Source: DRPN01 sp964599235
GTDB lineage: Bacteria > Bacteroidota > Bacteroidia > Bacteroidales > VadinHA17
Assembly: GCA_964599235.1 (NCBI GenBank)
Contig: CAZRDX010000052.1
Location: 62,001 to 126,000 of the forward strand
DNA: 64,000 nucleotides
Direction of reading: 5' to 3'
Shown here: positions 35,465-44,446 of the stretch, piece after piece
Layout of the letters: each line of letters begins with the position of its first letter
How positions within the stretch are numbered: the stretch's first letter is position 1
The notes under the pieces: generated by a model
Seen by the model: the letters and a program-made list of their open reading frames with translations, nothing else
The model's database searches: none
Told to the model about the DNA's origin: nothing
Translations under genes and position numbers: made by a program

Positions 35465-37918
35465 ATGGAGAACCTGCAGCAAGAATACCCGTTCATCCAG
35501 GAAGAGACGATCGATATCAAAAAGTTCCTGCTGAAGATCCTGTACAACTGGTACTGGTTCGCCATCGCCATCTTTATCGCCCTGGTCGGGGCCTACATGG
35601 TCAACCGGTATTCCACGCCCAAATACAGTGTCACCTCCACGATCATCGTCCGTGATGACACCAAGGCGGGTCGTGGCCAGCTTACGGGTTACGAGAACAT
35701 CATCGAGGGGATGGACATCTTCCGCAGCAAGAAGAACGTTTACAACGAGATGGGCATCCTGCAGTCGTATTCCCTGGCACAGCGGGCCCTGAGCGAGCTG
35801 AAAGACTTTGAGATCACATACGTATCGGTGGGTCGGCGCGGTATCAAAGAGTCACAGCTCTACAAACGTTCTCCTTTCGTGGTGGAGCTGGATACCACCC
35901 ATGCCCAGACACGCGGCCATCGTGTCAATGTGTTCATCCTCGACAAAGAACGCTACCGCCTCCAGATCGACGAAGAGATGAACGTGGACACCGTGATGCA
36001 TTTCGGCGATCCCTTTACCAATGAGTTCTTCTCTTTCCGTATCTACCTCCGTCACCCCGACCAGTTCGACCCCGAAGAGCAGTTGTCGAACAAGTACTAC
36101 TTCATCATCAACGACCAAAACAGCCTGGTCAATCGTTACAAAGGCAAGCTCAACATCACGGTCAACGACAAAAAAGGGTCGATCCTCATCCTGACGATGG
36201 AAGGTCCCGTGGCCGAGCAGGAGTGCGACTATCTCAACAAGCTGGGTGATGTGTACATCCGTTCGGGGCTGGAAGAGAAGAACCGCATTGCCACCAATAC
36301 GATGCGTTTCATCGACGAACAGCTCAAAAACATTGTGGACTCCCTGCAGCGGGCCGAGAGCCGCCTGGAACAGTTCCGCATCCGCAACCAGGTGCTCGAC
36401 CTCAGCAAGGAAGGGATGACCATCTACGAAAAGATCAGCTCGTACCAGACCAACAAGGCGATGCTGGAGATCCAGAAGAACTACTACCAGTATCTTTTGA
36501 AATATCTCTCGGCCAATGCCAACGTGAACGACATGGTGGCTCCTTCGGTGGCCGGCATCAATGATCCCGTGCTGCTTTCCCTCATCCAGCAGCTGATGGA
36601 CCTGTACAACCAGAAGACCTCCTTCCAGCTGAGCACACAGTCGAACTCCCTGGCCATCAACTCGGTGAACCAGAAGATCGAAGAACTCACGAAGATGCTG
36701 CTGGAGAACGTGCGCAACCTGATCCGGTCGACCGAGATGAACATCCAGGAGATCGACAACATGATCGCCTCGCTGACCGACCGTATCAAGAAGCTTCCTG
36801 TGAAGGAGCGTGAGCTGCTGGCCATCCAGCGGGTGTACAACATCAACAACGAGATCTACACTTACCTTCTGCAGAAGAGGGCAGAAGCCGGCATCGCCAA
36901 GGCTTCGAACGTGGCCGACAACAAGATCCTCGACATCGCAAGGCCGGAGAACGCTACCAAGGTATCACCCAAGAACAGCCTCAACTACATGATAGCTCTG
37001 GTCCTGGGTTTTCTCATTCCGCTGGTGATCCTGCTGCTGGTGGAATATTTCAACAACAAGATCGTCGACAAGCAGGATATTGAAAACAAGACCCGCGTTC
37101 CCATTCTGGGGACCATCGGGCACAACACCACCGACGAGAACATTCCGGTGGCCGAACATCCCAAGTCGGCGCTGGCCGAGTCGTTCCGGGCCATCCGCAC
37201 CAACCTGCAGTACAAACTGCGTGAGCAGGGGCAGAAGGTGATCCTGATCACTTCGACGGTGAGTGGTGAAGGGAAGACCTTCGCTGCGGAGAACCTGGCC
37301 GTGATCATCGCCATGTCGGGCAAGAAGACGCTGCTGGCCAGCTTCGACCTGCGCAAGCCCCGTATCCACCGCGACTTCGATGTGGACAACAGCCAGGGAC
37401 TGAGCTCCTACCTGGTAGGACACAGCAACTATGAAGATGTGGTATTGCCTTCCCAGTATGAAAACCTGTACGTCGCACCCGCAGGCAGTACCCCCCCCAA
37501 CCCTGCCGAGCTCCTGGAATCAGGTCGCGTGCAGGAGTTCTTCGAAAGGGCACGTAAAGAGTTCGAGTTCATCATCATGGACACCCCGCCCGTGGGCATC
37601 GTCACCGACGGACTGATGCTCGCCCCTTATGCCGACGTGATCCTCTATCTCGTCCGGCAGAACTACTCCAGCAAAAATATCCTTCCCTTCATTGACGAGC
37701 TGTATGAGAAACAGGATCTCAAGAAACTGGCGATCCTGGTCAACGACATCAAGCTGTCAAGCTATTACGGCTACAGCTATGGTTACGGTTACGGATATGG
37801 CTACGGTTATCACTACGGTTACGGTACGGCCTACGGTTACGGGGAAGGATATTACGAGGAGGAACACCGGTCACCTTCCTTCCTGCGGAAAGTCTTTCAT
37901 TTTCTTTTCCACAAATAA
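35465..37918 (+). CDS. Wzc-like polysaccharide co-polymerase tyrosine autokinase
   Basis: The 817-residue inner-membrane protein has a Wzz domain with two transmembrane segments (about 33-50 and near 510-530), a long periplasmic coiled coil, GNVR-like linker and a C-terminal BY-kinase: Walker A SGEGKT (near 600-605), Walker A' LLASFDLRKP, Walker B IIMDTPPVG (near 702). The C-terminus is a tyrosine/glycine cluster (about 765-800), the autophosphorylation tail that controls export. It pairs with the Wza-like gene. The cluster is encoded by repeats of TACGGT/TATGGC-type codons, which could be prone to slippage. Confidence 0.94.
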   Translation: MENLQQEYPFIQEETIDIKKFLLKILYNWYWFAIAIFIALVGAYMVNRYSTPKYSVTSTIIVRDDTKAGRGQLTGYENIIEGMDIFRSKKNVYNEMGILQSYSLAQRALSELKDFEITYVSVGRRGIKESQLYKRSPFVVELDTTHAQTRGHRVNVFILDKERYRLQIDEEMNVDTVMHFGDPFTNEFFSFRIYLRHPDQFDPEEQLSNKYYFIINDQNSLVNRYKGKLNITVNDKKGSILILTMEGPVAEQECDYLNKLGDVYIRSGLEEKNRIATNTMRFIDEQLKNIVDSLQRAESRLEQFRIRNQVLDLSKEGMTIYEKISSYQTNKAMLEIQKNYYQYLLKYLSANANVNDMVAPSVAGINDPVLLSLIQQLMDLYNQKTSFQLSTQSNSLAINSVNQKIEELTKMLLENVRNLIRSTEMNIQEIDNMIASLTDRIKKLPVKERELLAIQRVYNINNEIYTYLLQKRAEAGIAKASNVADNKILDIARPENATKVSPKNSLNYMIALVLGFLIPLVILLLVEYFNNKIVDKQDIENKTRVPILGTIGHNTTDENIPVAEHPKSALAESFRAIRTNLQYKLREQGQKVILITSTVSGEGKTFAAENLAVIIAMSGKKTLLASFDLRKPRIHRDFDVDNSQGLSSYLVGHSNYEDVVLPSQYENLYVAPAGSTPPNPAELLESGRVQEFFERARKEFEFIIMDTPPVGIVTDGLMLAPYADVILYLVRQNYSSKNILPFIDELYEKQDLKKLAILVNDIKLSSYYGYSYGYGYGYGYGYHYGYGTAYGYGEGYYEEEHRSPSFLRKVFHFLFHK

Positions 37919-37927
37919 CGGCGAGAG

Positions 37928-39412
37928 GTGATGACCACGACTGCGAAGCAGAGGAAAGAACCTACCCTCTTCCAGGCACTGGTCCCTCTCTTTTTTCTTA
38001 TCTTCTTTCTCTTCCTGAACGTACATCTTTTCGAGGATACGCTGGCGGGCTCGAACCAGATGGCCCTGATCCTGGCTGCGGCCATAGCCGGGGTGGTGGC
38101 CTACACCACGGGGGTACGCTGGGAAGAGATGGAGGCGAGCATCATCCGGAGCATCTCGTCGGCCATGCCGGCGATCCTGATCCTGTTTCTGATCGGTGCA
38201 CTGGCCGGCACGTGGATGTTGAGCGGTGTTGTACCATTGCTGATCTATTATGGTCTGGAGATCCTCAACCCGAAGATCTTCCTTTTTGCCGCCATCACCA
38301 TCTCGGCACTGGTCTCACTGGCCACCGGCAGTTCGTGGTCGACGATCGCCACCATCGGCATAGCCTTGATGGGCATAGGCCGTACCCTGGGCATCCACGA
38401 CGGCCTGGTGGCGGGAGCCATCATCTCGGGAGCCTATTTCGGCGACAAGATGTCACCCCTTTCAGACACTACCAACCTGGCTCCGGCCATGGCCGGCACC
38501 GACCTGTTCACCCACATCCGTTACATGACCATCACCACCGGTCCATCGATCACTTTGGCGATGCTGGCTTTCCTGGTGATCGGTTTCACGCTGCACTATC
38601 CTGTCAACCATACGGATGTGAAGGAGGTGATGACGGCCTTGCGGGAGACGTTCCATCTGACGCCTGTATTGCTGGTGGTGCCGGTGCTGCTCATCTACAT
38701 CATTGTGCGGCGTGTGCCGGCAGTGCCTGCCCTGCTCACGGGCATTCTGCTGGGCGTCCTCTTTGCCCTGATCTTTCAGCCCCAGGCCATCCGGCTGGTG
38801 GCCCACGGCGGAGGCAGCTATGCCAGGGCTGCCTGGATCGCCAGCATGCAGGCGATGTTCGGTCCCGTGGATATCCCCACCTCCAGTCCCATCGTCACCA
38901 GGCTGCTGGCCACCAAAGGGATGGCAGGCATGCTCAACACCATCTGGCTCATCCTGGCAGCCATGGTCTTCGGGGGAATGATGGAGGCGGGACATTTTCT
39001 GACACGTATCTCGCAAAGCATCCTCAAAGTGGTTCGCAACACCACCTCGCTGGTGGCTTCGACGGTCTTCACCTGCATCTTTTTCAACATCACCGCCTCC
39101 GACCAGTACATCTCCATCGTGGTGCCGGGACGAATGTTCGCCCGCACCTACCGGCGGCGCGGATACAAGCCTGAGCTGCTGAGCCGTACCCTCGAAGATG
39201 CCGGCACCGTCACCTCGGTGCTCATCCCGTGGAATACGGGCGGTGCCACCCAGGCCACCGTTCTGGGCGTGCCCACCCTCACCTACCTGCCTTACGCCTT
39301 TTTCAACCTCATCAGCCCCGTGATGAGCATCCTGATCGCTGCCCTCAATTACAAGATCCGGCGGTATGCCCCCGGCGAGATCCCCCCCGAAAAAGAGATC
39401 CCAGTGCAATAG
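37928..39412 (+). CDS. nhaC: Na+/H+ antiporter NhaC
   Basis: The 494-residue protein has about 12 hydrophobic segments and NhaC-family motifs (GAYFGDKMSPLSDTTNLAPA, LATGSSWSTIATIGIALMG). It would exchange Na+ for H+ across the inner membrane. It lies 9 bp after the Wzc-like gene, so it may be co-transcribed, though no functional link is known. The 285-bp gap after its stop holds the 12-bp-spaced motifs described separately. Confidence 0.93.
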   Translation: MMTTTAKQRKEPTLFQALVPLFFLIFFLFLNVHLFEDTLAGSNQMALILAAAIAGVVAYTTGVRWEEMEASIIRSISSAMPAILILFLIGALAGTWMLSGVVPLLIYYGLEILNPKIFLFAAITISALVSLATGSSWSTIATIGIALMGIGRTLGIHDGLVAGAIISGAYFGDKMSPLSDTTNLAPAMAGTDLFTHIRYMTITTGPSITLAMLAFLVIGFTLHYPVNHTDVKEVMTALRETFHLTPVLLVVPVLLIYIIVRRVPAVPALLTGILLGVLFALIFQPQAIRLVAHGGGSYARAAWIASMQAMFGPVDIPTSSPIVTRLLATKGMAGMLNTIWLILAAMVFGGMMEAGHFLTRISQSILKVVRNTTSLVASTVFTCIFFNITASDQYISIVVPGRMFARTYRRRGYKPELLSRTLEDAGTVTSVLIPWNTGGATQATVLGVPTLTYLPYAFFNLISPVMSILIAALNYKIRRYAPGEIPPEKEIPVQ

Positions 39413-39469
39413 AGAACCTCCCTGTCATCTCGCCTGCATCATGCTACATACCAGTACTTTATAGAATAT

Positions 39470-39505
39470 CTACGTAGCAAACTACGTAACTCGCTACGTA
39501 GAAAT
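39470..39505. repeat. Three 12-bp-spaced CTACGTA motifs
   Basis: CTACGTAGCAAA (39470-39481), CTACGTAACTCG (39482-39493) and CTACGTAGAAAT (39494-39505) are direct repeats of period 12. The first and third contain the palindrome CTACGTAG. Such spacing suggests a protein-binding array on one DNA face, but there is no start codon downstream on either strand close by. Confidence 0.8.
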
Positions 39506-39617
39506 AGACAAATCCATTCTCACTATTTTTTCTAAGTACTAGGACATAATAAGCCTTCTGATACAATTCAGACAATAAAAGTTTTTAATAGTTCTTCCCG
39601 AGATATGCCCTATTTTC

Positions 39618-39650
39618 TTCGCTTTTCCGCATGCCGGGCGGGAAGGCGAA
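39618..39650. terminator. Stem-loop near the 3' end of the E1 gene
   Basis: TTCGCTTTTCCGC pairs with GCGGGAAGGCGAA over 13 positions (two G-T pairs) around the loop ATGCCGG. On the minus strand it comes 48 bp after the E1 stop and is followed by a GAAAATAGGG stretch without a strong T-run, so terminator function is only likely. Confidence 0.5.
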
Positions 39651-39697
39651 AATGCAATCTCAGAACAACCTGATCGGGATTTTGTTAGCTGGAGGGA

Positions 39698-42115
39698 TCA
39701 GAAAAGGTCGGGGAATTTCTCGGGATCGGCTTCGTGCATCATTTCATACACGGTGTCGAAAACATCCTCTGCATTCGGGTTGGAAAAGTAATCGCCGTCG
39801 GTACCATAGGCGGGGCGGTGTTCCCGGGCAGTAAGGGTTCGTGGCTGGCTGTCGAGCCATTGCCAGCCTGCCTGTTCTTCCAGGACCTTCTGCATCATGT
39901 AGGCGGTAGCGCCGCCCGGCACATCCTCATCAAAGAAGAGAATGCGACTGGTCTTCTTCAGCGACTCAAGGATGATCCCGGGCAGGTCAAAGGGGATAAG
40001 GGTCTGCACATCAATGAGCTCTACGGAGATGCCGAATTCTTCCAGGCGCTCCACCGCCTCGGAGGCGATCCGTACACACGATCCATAAGTAACGAGGGTC
40101 AGGTCGTTGCCTTCGTTCAGCACTTCCGGCACGCCGAGGGGGATGCGGTACACACCGAGGTTGGCAGGACGTCGTTCACGTATGCGGTAGCCGTTGAGCG
40201 GCTCGATCACCAGGGCAGGATCCTGGCCGGCCAGGAGGGTGTTGTAAAAACCCGCCGCCCGCGTCATGTCGCGCGGGACACAAACATACACCCCGCGGAT
40301 GGAATTGATGACCATGCTCAAGGGAGAGCCGGAGTGCCAGATCCCTTCCAGACGATGACCACGCGTGCGAATGATCAGAGGTGCGATCATGGTCCCGCGA
40401 GTACGGTAGGTGGTGGTGGCCAGGTCATCACTGATGGTCTGCAGGGCATAAAGAAGGTAGTCGAAATACTGGATCTCGGCAATGGGCCGCAGCCCACGCA
40501 GGGCCATGCCGATGCCCTGCCCCACGATGGTCGCCTCCCGGATGCCGGTATCGGTGACCCGCCAGTGACCGTATTTTTTCTGCAGGCCTTCCAGGGCCTG
40601 ATTGACCCCTCCGATACGGCCCACATCCTCCCCAAAGATGGTGAGGAGAGGATACTGTTCCAGCAGCCTGTCAAAATTATCCCGCAGGATCATCCGTCCC
40701 GGCACCTTTTCGCTCTCTTCATCAAAATCAGGGGGGAGGGGTTCCACCTGCAGCACAGAGGTAGGGGTCTCGTTGTACAGATGGGCATTGTAACGGCGCC
40801 AGGCGTCGTGTGTATTCTCTTCGATCCACTGCACCAGGTCACGTTGCAGGCTCTCGCGCATGGGACAGTCGGCACATACCCATCGGAGGATCTGCCGGGC
40901 GGCGCTGAAGACATCTTTCCGGACGGGAGAAGGGATACGCTTCAGCCGGTCGGTGATGATCCCCACCTTGTCCACATGGTCGTGACGGCACATACAGGAA
41001 CGGTTGTCGATGATCCGGATGAGCGAATCACGCAGCTCGAGGATGGGCTGCTGGAAATCCTTCCATGCCTTTCTTCTGGCCTGCCGTGCTTCTTCCGCAG
41101 CTTCCTCTTCGAGGGTGGTAAGCTCCCGGTCGTCAGCGAGGCCTTTGGCAAGGATCCATGCCCGCATCTTTGGGATCGGATCATGTTCCTCCTCCCAGCG
41201 CAGCCGCTCCTTCGACTTATAACGTTCGTGGGATCCCGAAGTGGAGTGACCCAGGGGCTGGGTCATCTCATCCACATGGAAGAGAACGGGCACATGCTCT
41301 TCCCGGCAGAGACGGATCCCTTCCTCGTACATCCTGCAAAGACCGGGATAGTCCCATCCTTTTCCCCTGAAGATAACGATCCCGGTCTGGTCATCGTCAC
41401 GTTCAAATCCTTTCAGCACCTCGGAGATATTCCCTTTGGTGGTCTGAGAGGATCTGGGGACAGAGATACCGTAGCCGTCATCGAAGACGGTGAGGGCCAT
41501 GGGCACCTGCAGGACGCCTGCGGCGTTGAGCGTCTCCCAGAAATGTCCTTCGGAAGTACTGGCATCTCCGATGGTACCGAAAGCCACCTCATTCCCCTGA
41601 CGGGAGAGGGAGGTATAGGTCTGCCATTCCCTGATCTCCCGGAAAAGTTTGCTGGTGTAAGCCAGACCTAACAGGCGTGGCATCTGACCTGCCGTAGGAG
41701 AGATATCGGCCGAACTGTTCTTTTGGGACGTCAGGTCGCGCCAGCTGCCGTCAGGATGGATGTTGGGGGTTGAAAAATGGTTATTGAAGGAGACCCCTCC
41801 GTTGCCGGTTTGCAGTTCAGGATTCGTGTTCCCGTAGAGCTGATGGAAGAAATCCTCGGGGGTGATGATGCCCGCAGCCAGCATCCAGGTCTGATCGCGA
41901 TAGTAGCCTGACCGCCAGTCGCCCTCCCGGAACTGACGGGCCAGGGCCAGCTGGGCGATCTCCTTCCCGTCGCCGAAGATGCCAAACTTGGCCCGACCGT
42001 TGAGCACCTCCTTACGCCCCAGGATGCTGAGCTGACGGCTCAGCCATGCCAGACGATAGTCCTGCAGAACCCTCAACCGGAACTCTTCAAATGACAATCC
42101 TTCTTCTTCTTCCAT
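39698..42115 (-). CDS. 2-oxoacid dehydrogenase E1 component, alpha-beta fusion
   Basis: The 805-residue protein joins both E1 halves. The alpha-like part has the thiamine diphosphate motif GDASTSEGHFWETLN ... NDGYGIS-like DDGYGIS (near 190-225). The beta-like part (from about 475) has TIFGEDVG, GIGMALRGLRPIAEIQY and the C-terminal HRPAYGTDGDYFSNP. This is the branched-chain/2-oxoacid dehydrogenase E1 type common in Bacteroidota. E2 and E3 are not in the window. It lies in a single-gene unit; CGAAGTTA on the plus strand (42138-42145) is a one-mismatch -7 box for the minus strand. Confidence 0.92.
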   Translation of the reverse strand: MEEEEGLSFEEFRLRVLQDYRLAWLSRQLSILGRKEVLNGRAKFGIFGDGKEIAQLALARQFREGDWRSGYYRDQTWMLAAGIITPEDFFHQLYGNTNPELQTGNGGVSFNNHFSTPNIHPDGSWRDLTSQKNSSADISPTAGQMPRLLGLAYTSKLFREIREWQTYTSLSRQGNEVAFGTIGDASTSEGHFWETLNAAGVLQVPMALTVFDDGYGISVPRSSQTTKGNISEVLKGFERDDDQTGIVIFRGKGWDYPGLCRMYEEGIRLCREEHVPVLFHVDEMTQPLGHSTSGSHERYKSKERLRWEEEHDPIPKMRAWILAKGLADDRELTTLEEEAAEEARQARRKAWKDFQQPILELRDSLIRIIDNRSCMCRHDHVDKVGIITDRLKRIPSPVRKDVFSAARQILRWVCADCPMRESLQRDLVQWIEENTHDAWRRYNAHLYNETPTSVLQVEPLPPDFDEESEKVPGRMILRDNFDRLLEQYPLLTIFGEDVGRIGGVNQALEGLQKKYGHWRVTDTGIREATIVGQGIGMALRGLRPIAEIQYFDYLLYALQTISDDLATTTYRTRGTMIAPLIIRTRGHRLEGIWHSGSPLSMVINSIRGVYVCVPRDMTRAAGFYNTLLAGQDPALVIEPLNGYRIRERRPANLGVYRIPLGVPEVLNEGNDLTLVTYGSCVRIASEAVERLEEFGISVELIDVQTLIPFDLPGIILESLKKTSRILFFDEDVPGGATAYMMQKVLEEQAGWQWLDSQPRTLTAREHRPAYGTDGDYFSNPNAEDVFDTVYEMMHEADPEKFPDLF

Positions 42116-42222
42116 ACCTTCCCTCTCTGTTCCGGGCGAAGTTAATAAGAATTATTCTAAATAAGCAGAAAAAGGCAAAAGTCCTACTACTTTCAACAGA
42201 ATTCACGACGGTGCCGGAGTGT

Positions 42223-43482
42223 TCAGAAGGCTGCTCTGATCTCGCCGATTCCCACGCCGAAGAGATATTGGGCGATGGTATCGAGGTCAGGTTCGTCGCC
42301 TGTGAAATGCCAGGTCCGGCTGATGTGGGTGAGCTGTTCACCGGGATTCAGACGGGCTGCCGGTGAAGAGGTCTCCAGCTCATAGAAAGGTCCGAGCTGT
42401 CCGCCCCCGGGCAGGGGACCGTCGTTGTAAGCATTGACCACGTCACCCTGAAAAGGGTTTTCCTGGAGGCGCCACATCGAATTGACATACTCGGTGGCCC
42501 CTCGGGGCTTATTGTACCAAACGATGGTGAGGAGACGGTGCTCTTCGTCATAGCTGCCCAGTATCTCTTTGGCCCTGTGGGGTCCCAGGCCTATCTTGCC
42601 CCTCATCTTGCCGTCGGCACGGAAGAAAATGACACCATTGGCGATCTTCAGACGGTCGGCCGGGATCTTGCCGAAGTATTCATCGTTAACGATTCGCTCC
42701 GCGATGCCGGGATCATCGTGAAAAGGGATGACGACCGTGGTACGGTCGGAGGGATTGAGCATCCCCAGCAACCAGACGGAAGGCATTCCGCTCTTCTCAT
42801 CCCAACCGTTCTCACCGAGGTTGGTGAGAGTGTTCCTGCTTTCATAGCCCACCCATTTCAGCGATGGCAGCGGCGTATCGCCCAGCAGGCCGATCAACTG
42901 TTTTTGTCCCAGCAGGCTGATACGGCGGGAGATCCCGATCTTCAATACCGTTCCGGCATAGTTGACCAGGGTAACCTCCTTACGGAAGAGAGCGGAGGTA
43001 TCATCCTGGGAGACGGTCTCAAAAGGTTCGGTATCGAAAGCGGAAGGGGTATACCAGTGGTCCAGGTCAAAAGGATCTCCTTTTTTGAAGAAGAGGGAGA
43101 ACTGTCCCCCTTCGGGTCCCAGCCAGATCCTTTCCTCCCCACCCCAGGGGTTGAAGTGTTCCTGCACCCGGTCTTGCTGTATGAAGGCGGTGTTGACCCA
43201 TCCGATGCTGTAGCCGGCAGGGCCGTCAAGGCTGGAGGTCATGACACGTCCCTGCAGGTCTCCCGAGACAAGCACCTGCTTTTGGCCCGTAGCATCTTTC
43301 AGGATGTGGTAGCTCTTGTGTCCTTCCATGGCCTGAACATCGTACAGGAAGGTCCCTGGTGAGATCTCTTGCTGTTGCATGTCGTTCTTCGTTGTTTTCG
43401 TTTTAGTCCTGCAGGCGACGGCAGTCAGAAAAAGGAGTGCTGCCGGCACCAGCCAAGAGGATCGCAGGATCGGGGTTTTCAT
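42223..43482 (-). CDS. DUF6786 family lipoprotein
   Basis: The 419-residue protein has a lipoprotein signal (LVPAALLFLTAVAC, Cys near 24) and an extended beta-rich body rich in Gly, Trp and Tyr (GYSIGWVNTAFIQQD, FNPWGGEERIWLGPEGGQF). It fits the DUF6786 family, which looks like an aldose-epimerase-type beta-sandwich; that similarity is my impression, and the family function is unknown. It should sit in the envelope. Its ATG overlaps the stop of the homocysteine methyltransferase-type gene by 4 bases, so the two are translationally coupled. Confidence 0.82.
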   Translation of the reverse strand: MKTPILRSSWLVPAALLFLTAVACRTKTKTTKNDMQQQEISPGTFLYDVQAMEGHKSYHILKDATGQKQVLVSGDLQGRVMTSSLDGPAGYSIGWVNTAFIQQDRVQEHFNPWGGEERIWLGPEGGQFSLFFKKGDPFDLDHWYTPSAFDTEPFETVSQDDTSALFRKEVTLVNYAGTVLKIGISRRISLLGQKQLIGLLGDTPLPSLKWVGYESRNTLTNLGENGWDEKSGMPSVWLLGMLNPSDRTTVVIPFHDDPGIAERIVNDEYFGKIPADRLKIANGVIFFRADGKMRGKIGLGPHRAKEILGSYDEEHRLLTIVWYNKPRGATEYVNSMWRLQENPFQGDVVNAYNDGPLPGGGQLGPFYELETSSPAARLNPGEQLTHISRTWHFTGDEPDLDTIAQYLFGVGIGEIRAAF

Positions 43483-44372
43483 GATCTGTTGAAGGCTTCA
43501 ATCTGTTTTCGTATTTCACGGATATGTTCGGGTGTGGTGCCGCAGCATCCTCCGATGACGTCGATGCCGATGTCGAGGAGTTGGGGTACCCAGGAGGCGG
43601 TCACCTCAGGGCTTTCGTCGAAGACGGTTTTGTCGCCGTGCACGTGGGGTTCGCCGGCATTGGCCTGGACGAGGATGGGTATGTCGGGGTCGGTCTCTCG
43701 CATTTCGCGGGCGATGGGGACCATTTGTTCAATGCCGTGGCCACAGTTGGCCCCGACCATGTCGGCGCCGGCCTCTTTCATGGCACGTACCACCTCGGCC
43801 GGGGAGTGGCCCATCATGGTGCGGTATTCTCCCATGCCGGTCCTGTCGAAGGTGAAGGAGCAGATAACCGGCAGAGAGGTGTTCTCCCTCACGGCACGCA
43901 GGGCGATACGGGCTTCCTCGATATCCATCATGGTCTCGACCATGGCCACGTCGGCACCGCCTTCTTCGAGGCCGCGGGCCTGCTCGGCAAAGGCTTCGTA
44001 CATCTCTCCGGGGGTGACGTCGCCCATCATGAGTATCTTGCCTGTAGGTCCCATAGACCCCATGACGATGCCGTCGTCGCCCATGGCTTCACGCGAAATG
44101 GCAGCAGCCAGGCGGTTGATCTCGAAGGTCCGGTCGTCGAGACCGCACTCCTTCAGTTTGATCTTGTTGCCGCCGAAACTGTTGGTCTCGATCATTTCTG
44201 AGCCGGCCTCGGCATAAGCGCGGGCCACGGCCAGCACCTCGTCGCGTCGGGTGAGGTTCCAGCGTTCGGGACACTCGCCGGGAGGCAGCCCCCGTGCCTG
44301 CAGCATCGTCCCCCACGCGCCGTCGCTGAGGATGACCGATCTGCGCCGTAAACGTTCGATGAACCTGTTCAT
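43479..44372 (-). CDS. Homocysteine S-methyltransferase family protein
   Basis: From ATG 44372 the product is 297 residues; an upstream start (44432) adds 20 residues and was rejected because LSDGAWGTMLQARG normally lies near residue 15. Zinc ligands are visible: Cys210 in GANCGHG and Cys276/Cys277 in GGCCGTTPEHI, as in BHMT and the first MetH module. There is no cobalamin-binding domain, so it uses a small methyl donor or acts with a separate corrinoid protein. It is coupled to the DUF6786 gene. A minus-strand TAATTTTG box lies 16 bp upstream. Confidence 0.9.
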   Translation of the reverse strand: MNRFIERLRRRSVILSDGAWGTMLQARGLPPGECPERWNLTRRDEVLAVARAYAEAGSEMIETNSFGGNKIKLKECGLDDRTFEINRLAAAISREAMGDDGIVMGSMGPTGKILMMGDVTPGEMYEAFAEQARGLEEGGADVAMVETMMDIEEARIALRAVRENTSLPVICSFTFDRTGMGEYRTMMGHSPAEVVRAMKEAGADMVGANCGHGIEQMVPIAREMRETDPDIPILVQANAGEPHVHGDKTVFDESPEVTASWVPQLLDIGIDVIGGCCGTTPEHIREIRKQIEAFNRS

Positions 44373-44387
44373 ATCTTTGTGTTTTCT

Positions 44388-44395
44388 CAAAATTA
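44388..44395 (-). promoter_or_regulatory. Predicted -7 box for the methyltransferase-DUF6786 operon
   Basis: The minus strand reads TAATTTTG (TAnnTTTG), 16 bp upstream of the start at 44372, implying a leader of under 10 nt. It overlaps the divergent region of the HAD gene. Confidence 0.5.
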
Positions 44396-44407
44396 GGAAA
44401 ATTCGCG

Positions 44408-44415
44408 TAGCTTTG
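44408..44415 (+). promoter_or_regulatory. Predicted -7 box for the HAD gene
   Basis: TAGCTTTG matches TAnnTTTG and lies 31 bp upstream of the ATG at 44447, in the 74-bp divergent gap. Confidence 0.45.
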
Positions 44416-44446
44416 CATCCATCCTGTGGCAAATAATCCAGGAAGT

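Larger units (their letters stand above)
39413..39697. other. Convergent AT-rich intergenic region with periodic motifs and a hairpin
   Basis: This 285-bp gap between nhaC and the convergent E1 gene has lower GC than its flanks. It holds three CTACGTA units exactly 12 bp apart (39470-39505) and a 13-bp imperfect stem-loop (39618-39650). No credible gene is seen: the ATG at 39631 opens a 67-codon frame without a recognisable product, most of it antisense to the E1 gene. Confidence 0.6.

Noticed and set aside
37770..37860. Tyrosine/glycine-rich codon repeats as a DNA satellite or CRISPR-like array
   Set aside because: They are in frame at the end of a BY-kinase, where a tyrosine cluster is expected.
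39631..39834. 67-codon plus-strand frame as a small protein
   Set aside because: It begins in the loop of a stem-loop, runs mostly antisense to the E1 gene and has no ribosome-binding site.
39734..41671. 645-codon plus-strand open frame
   Set aside because: Antisense to the E1 gene, His/Asp/Gly-rich shadow composition, no start context.
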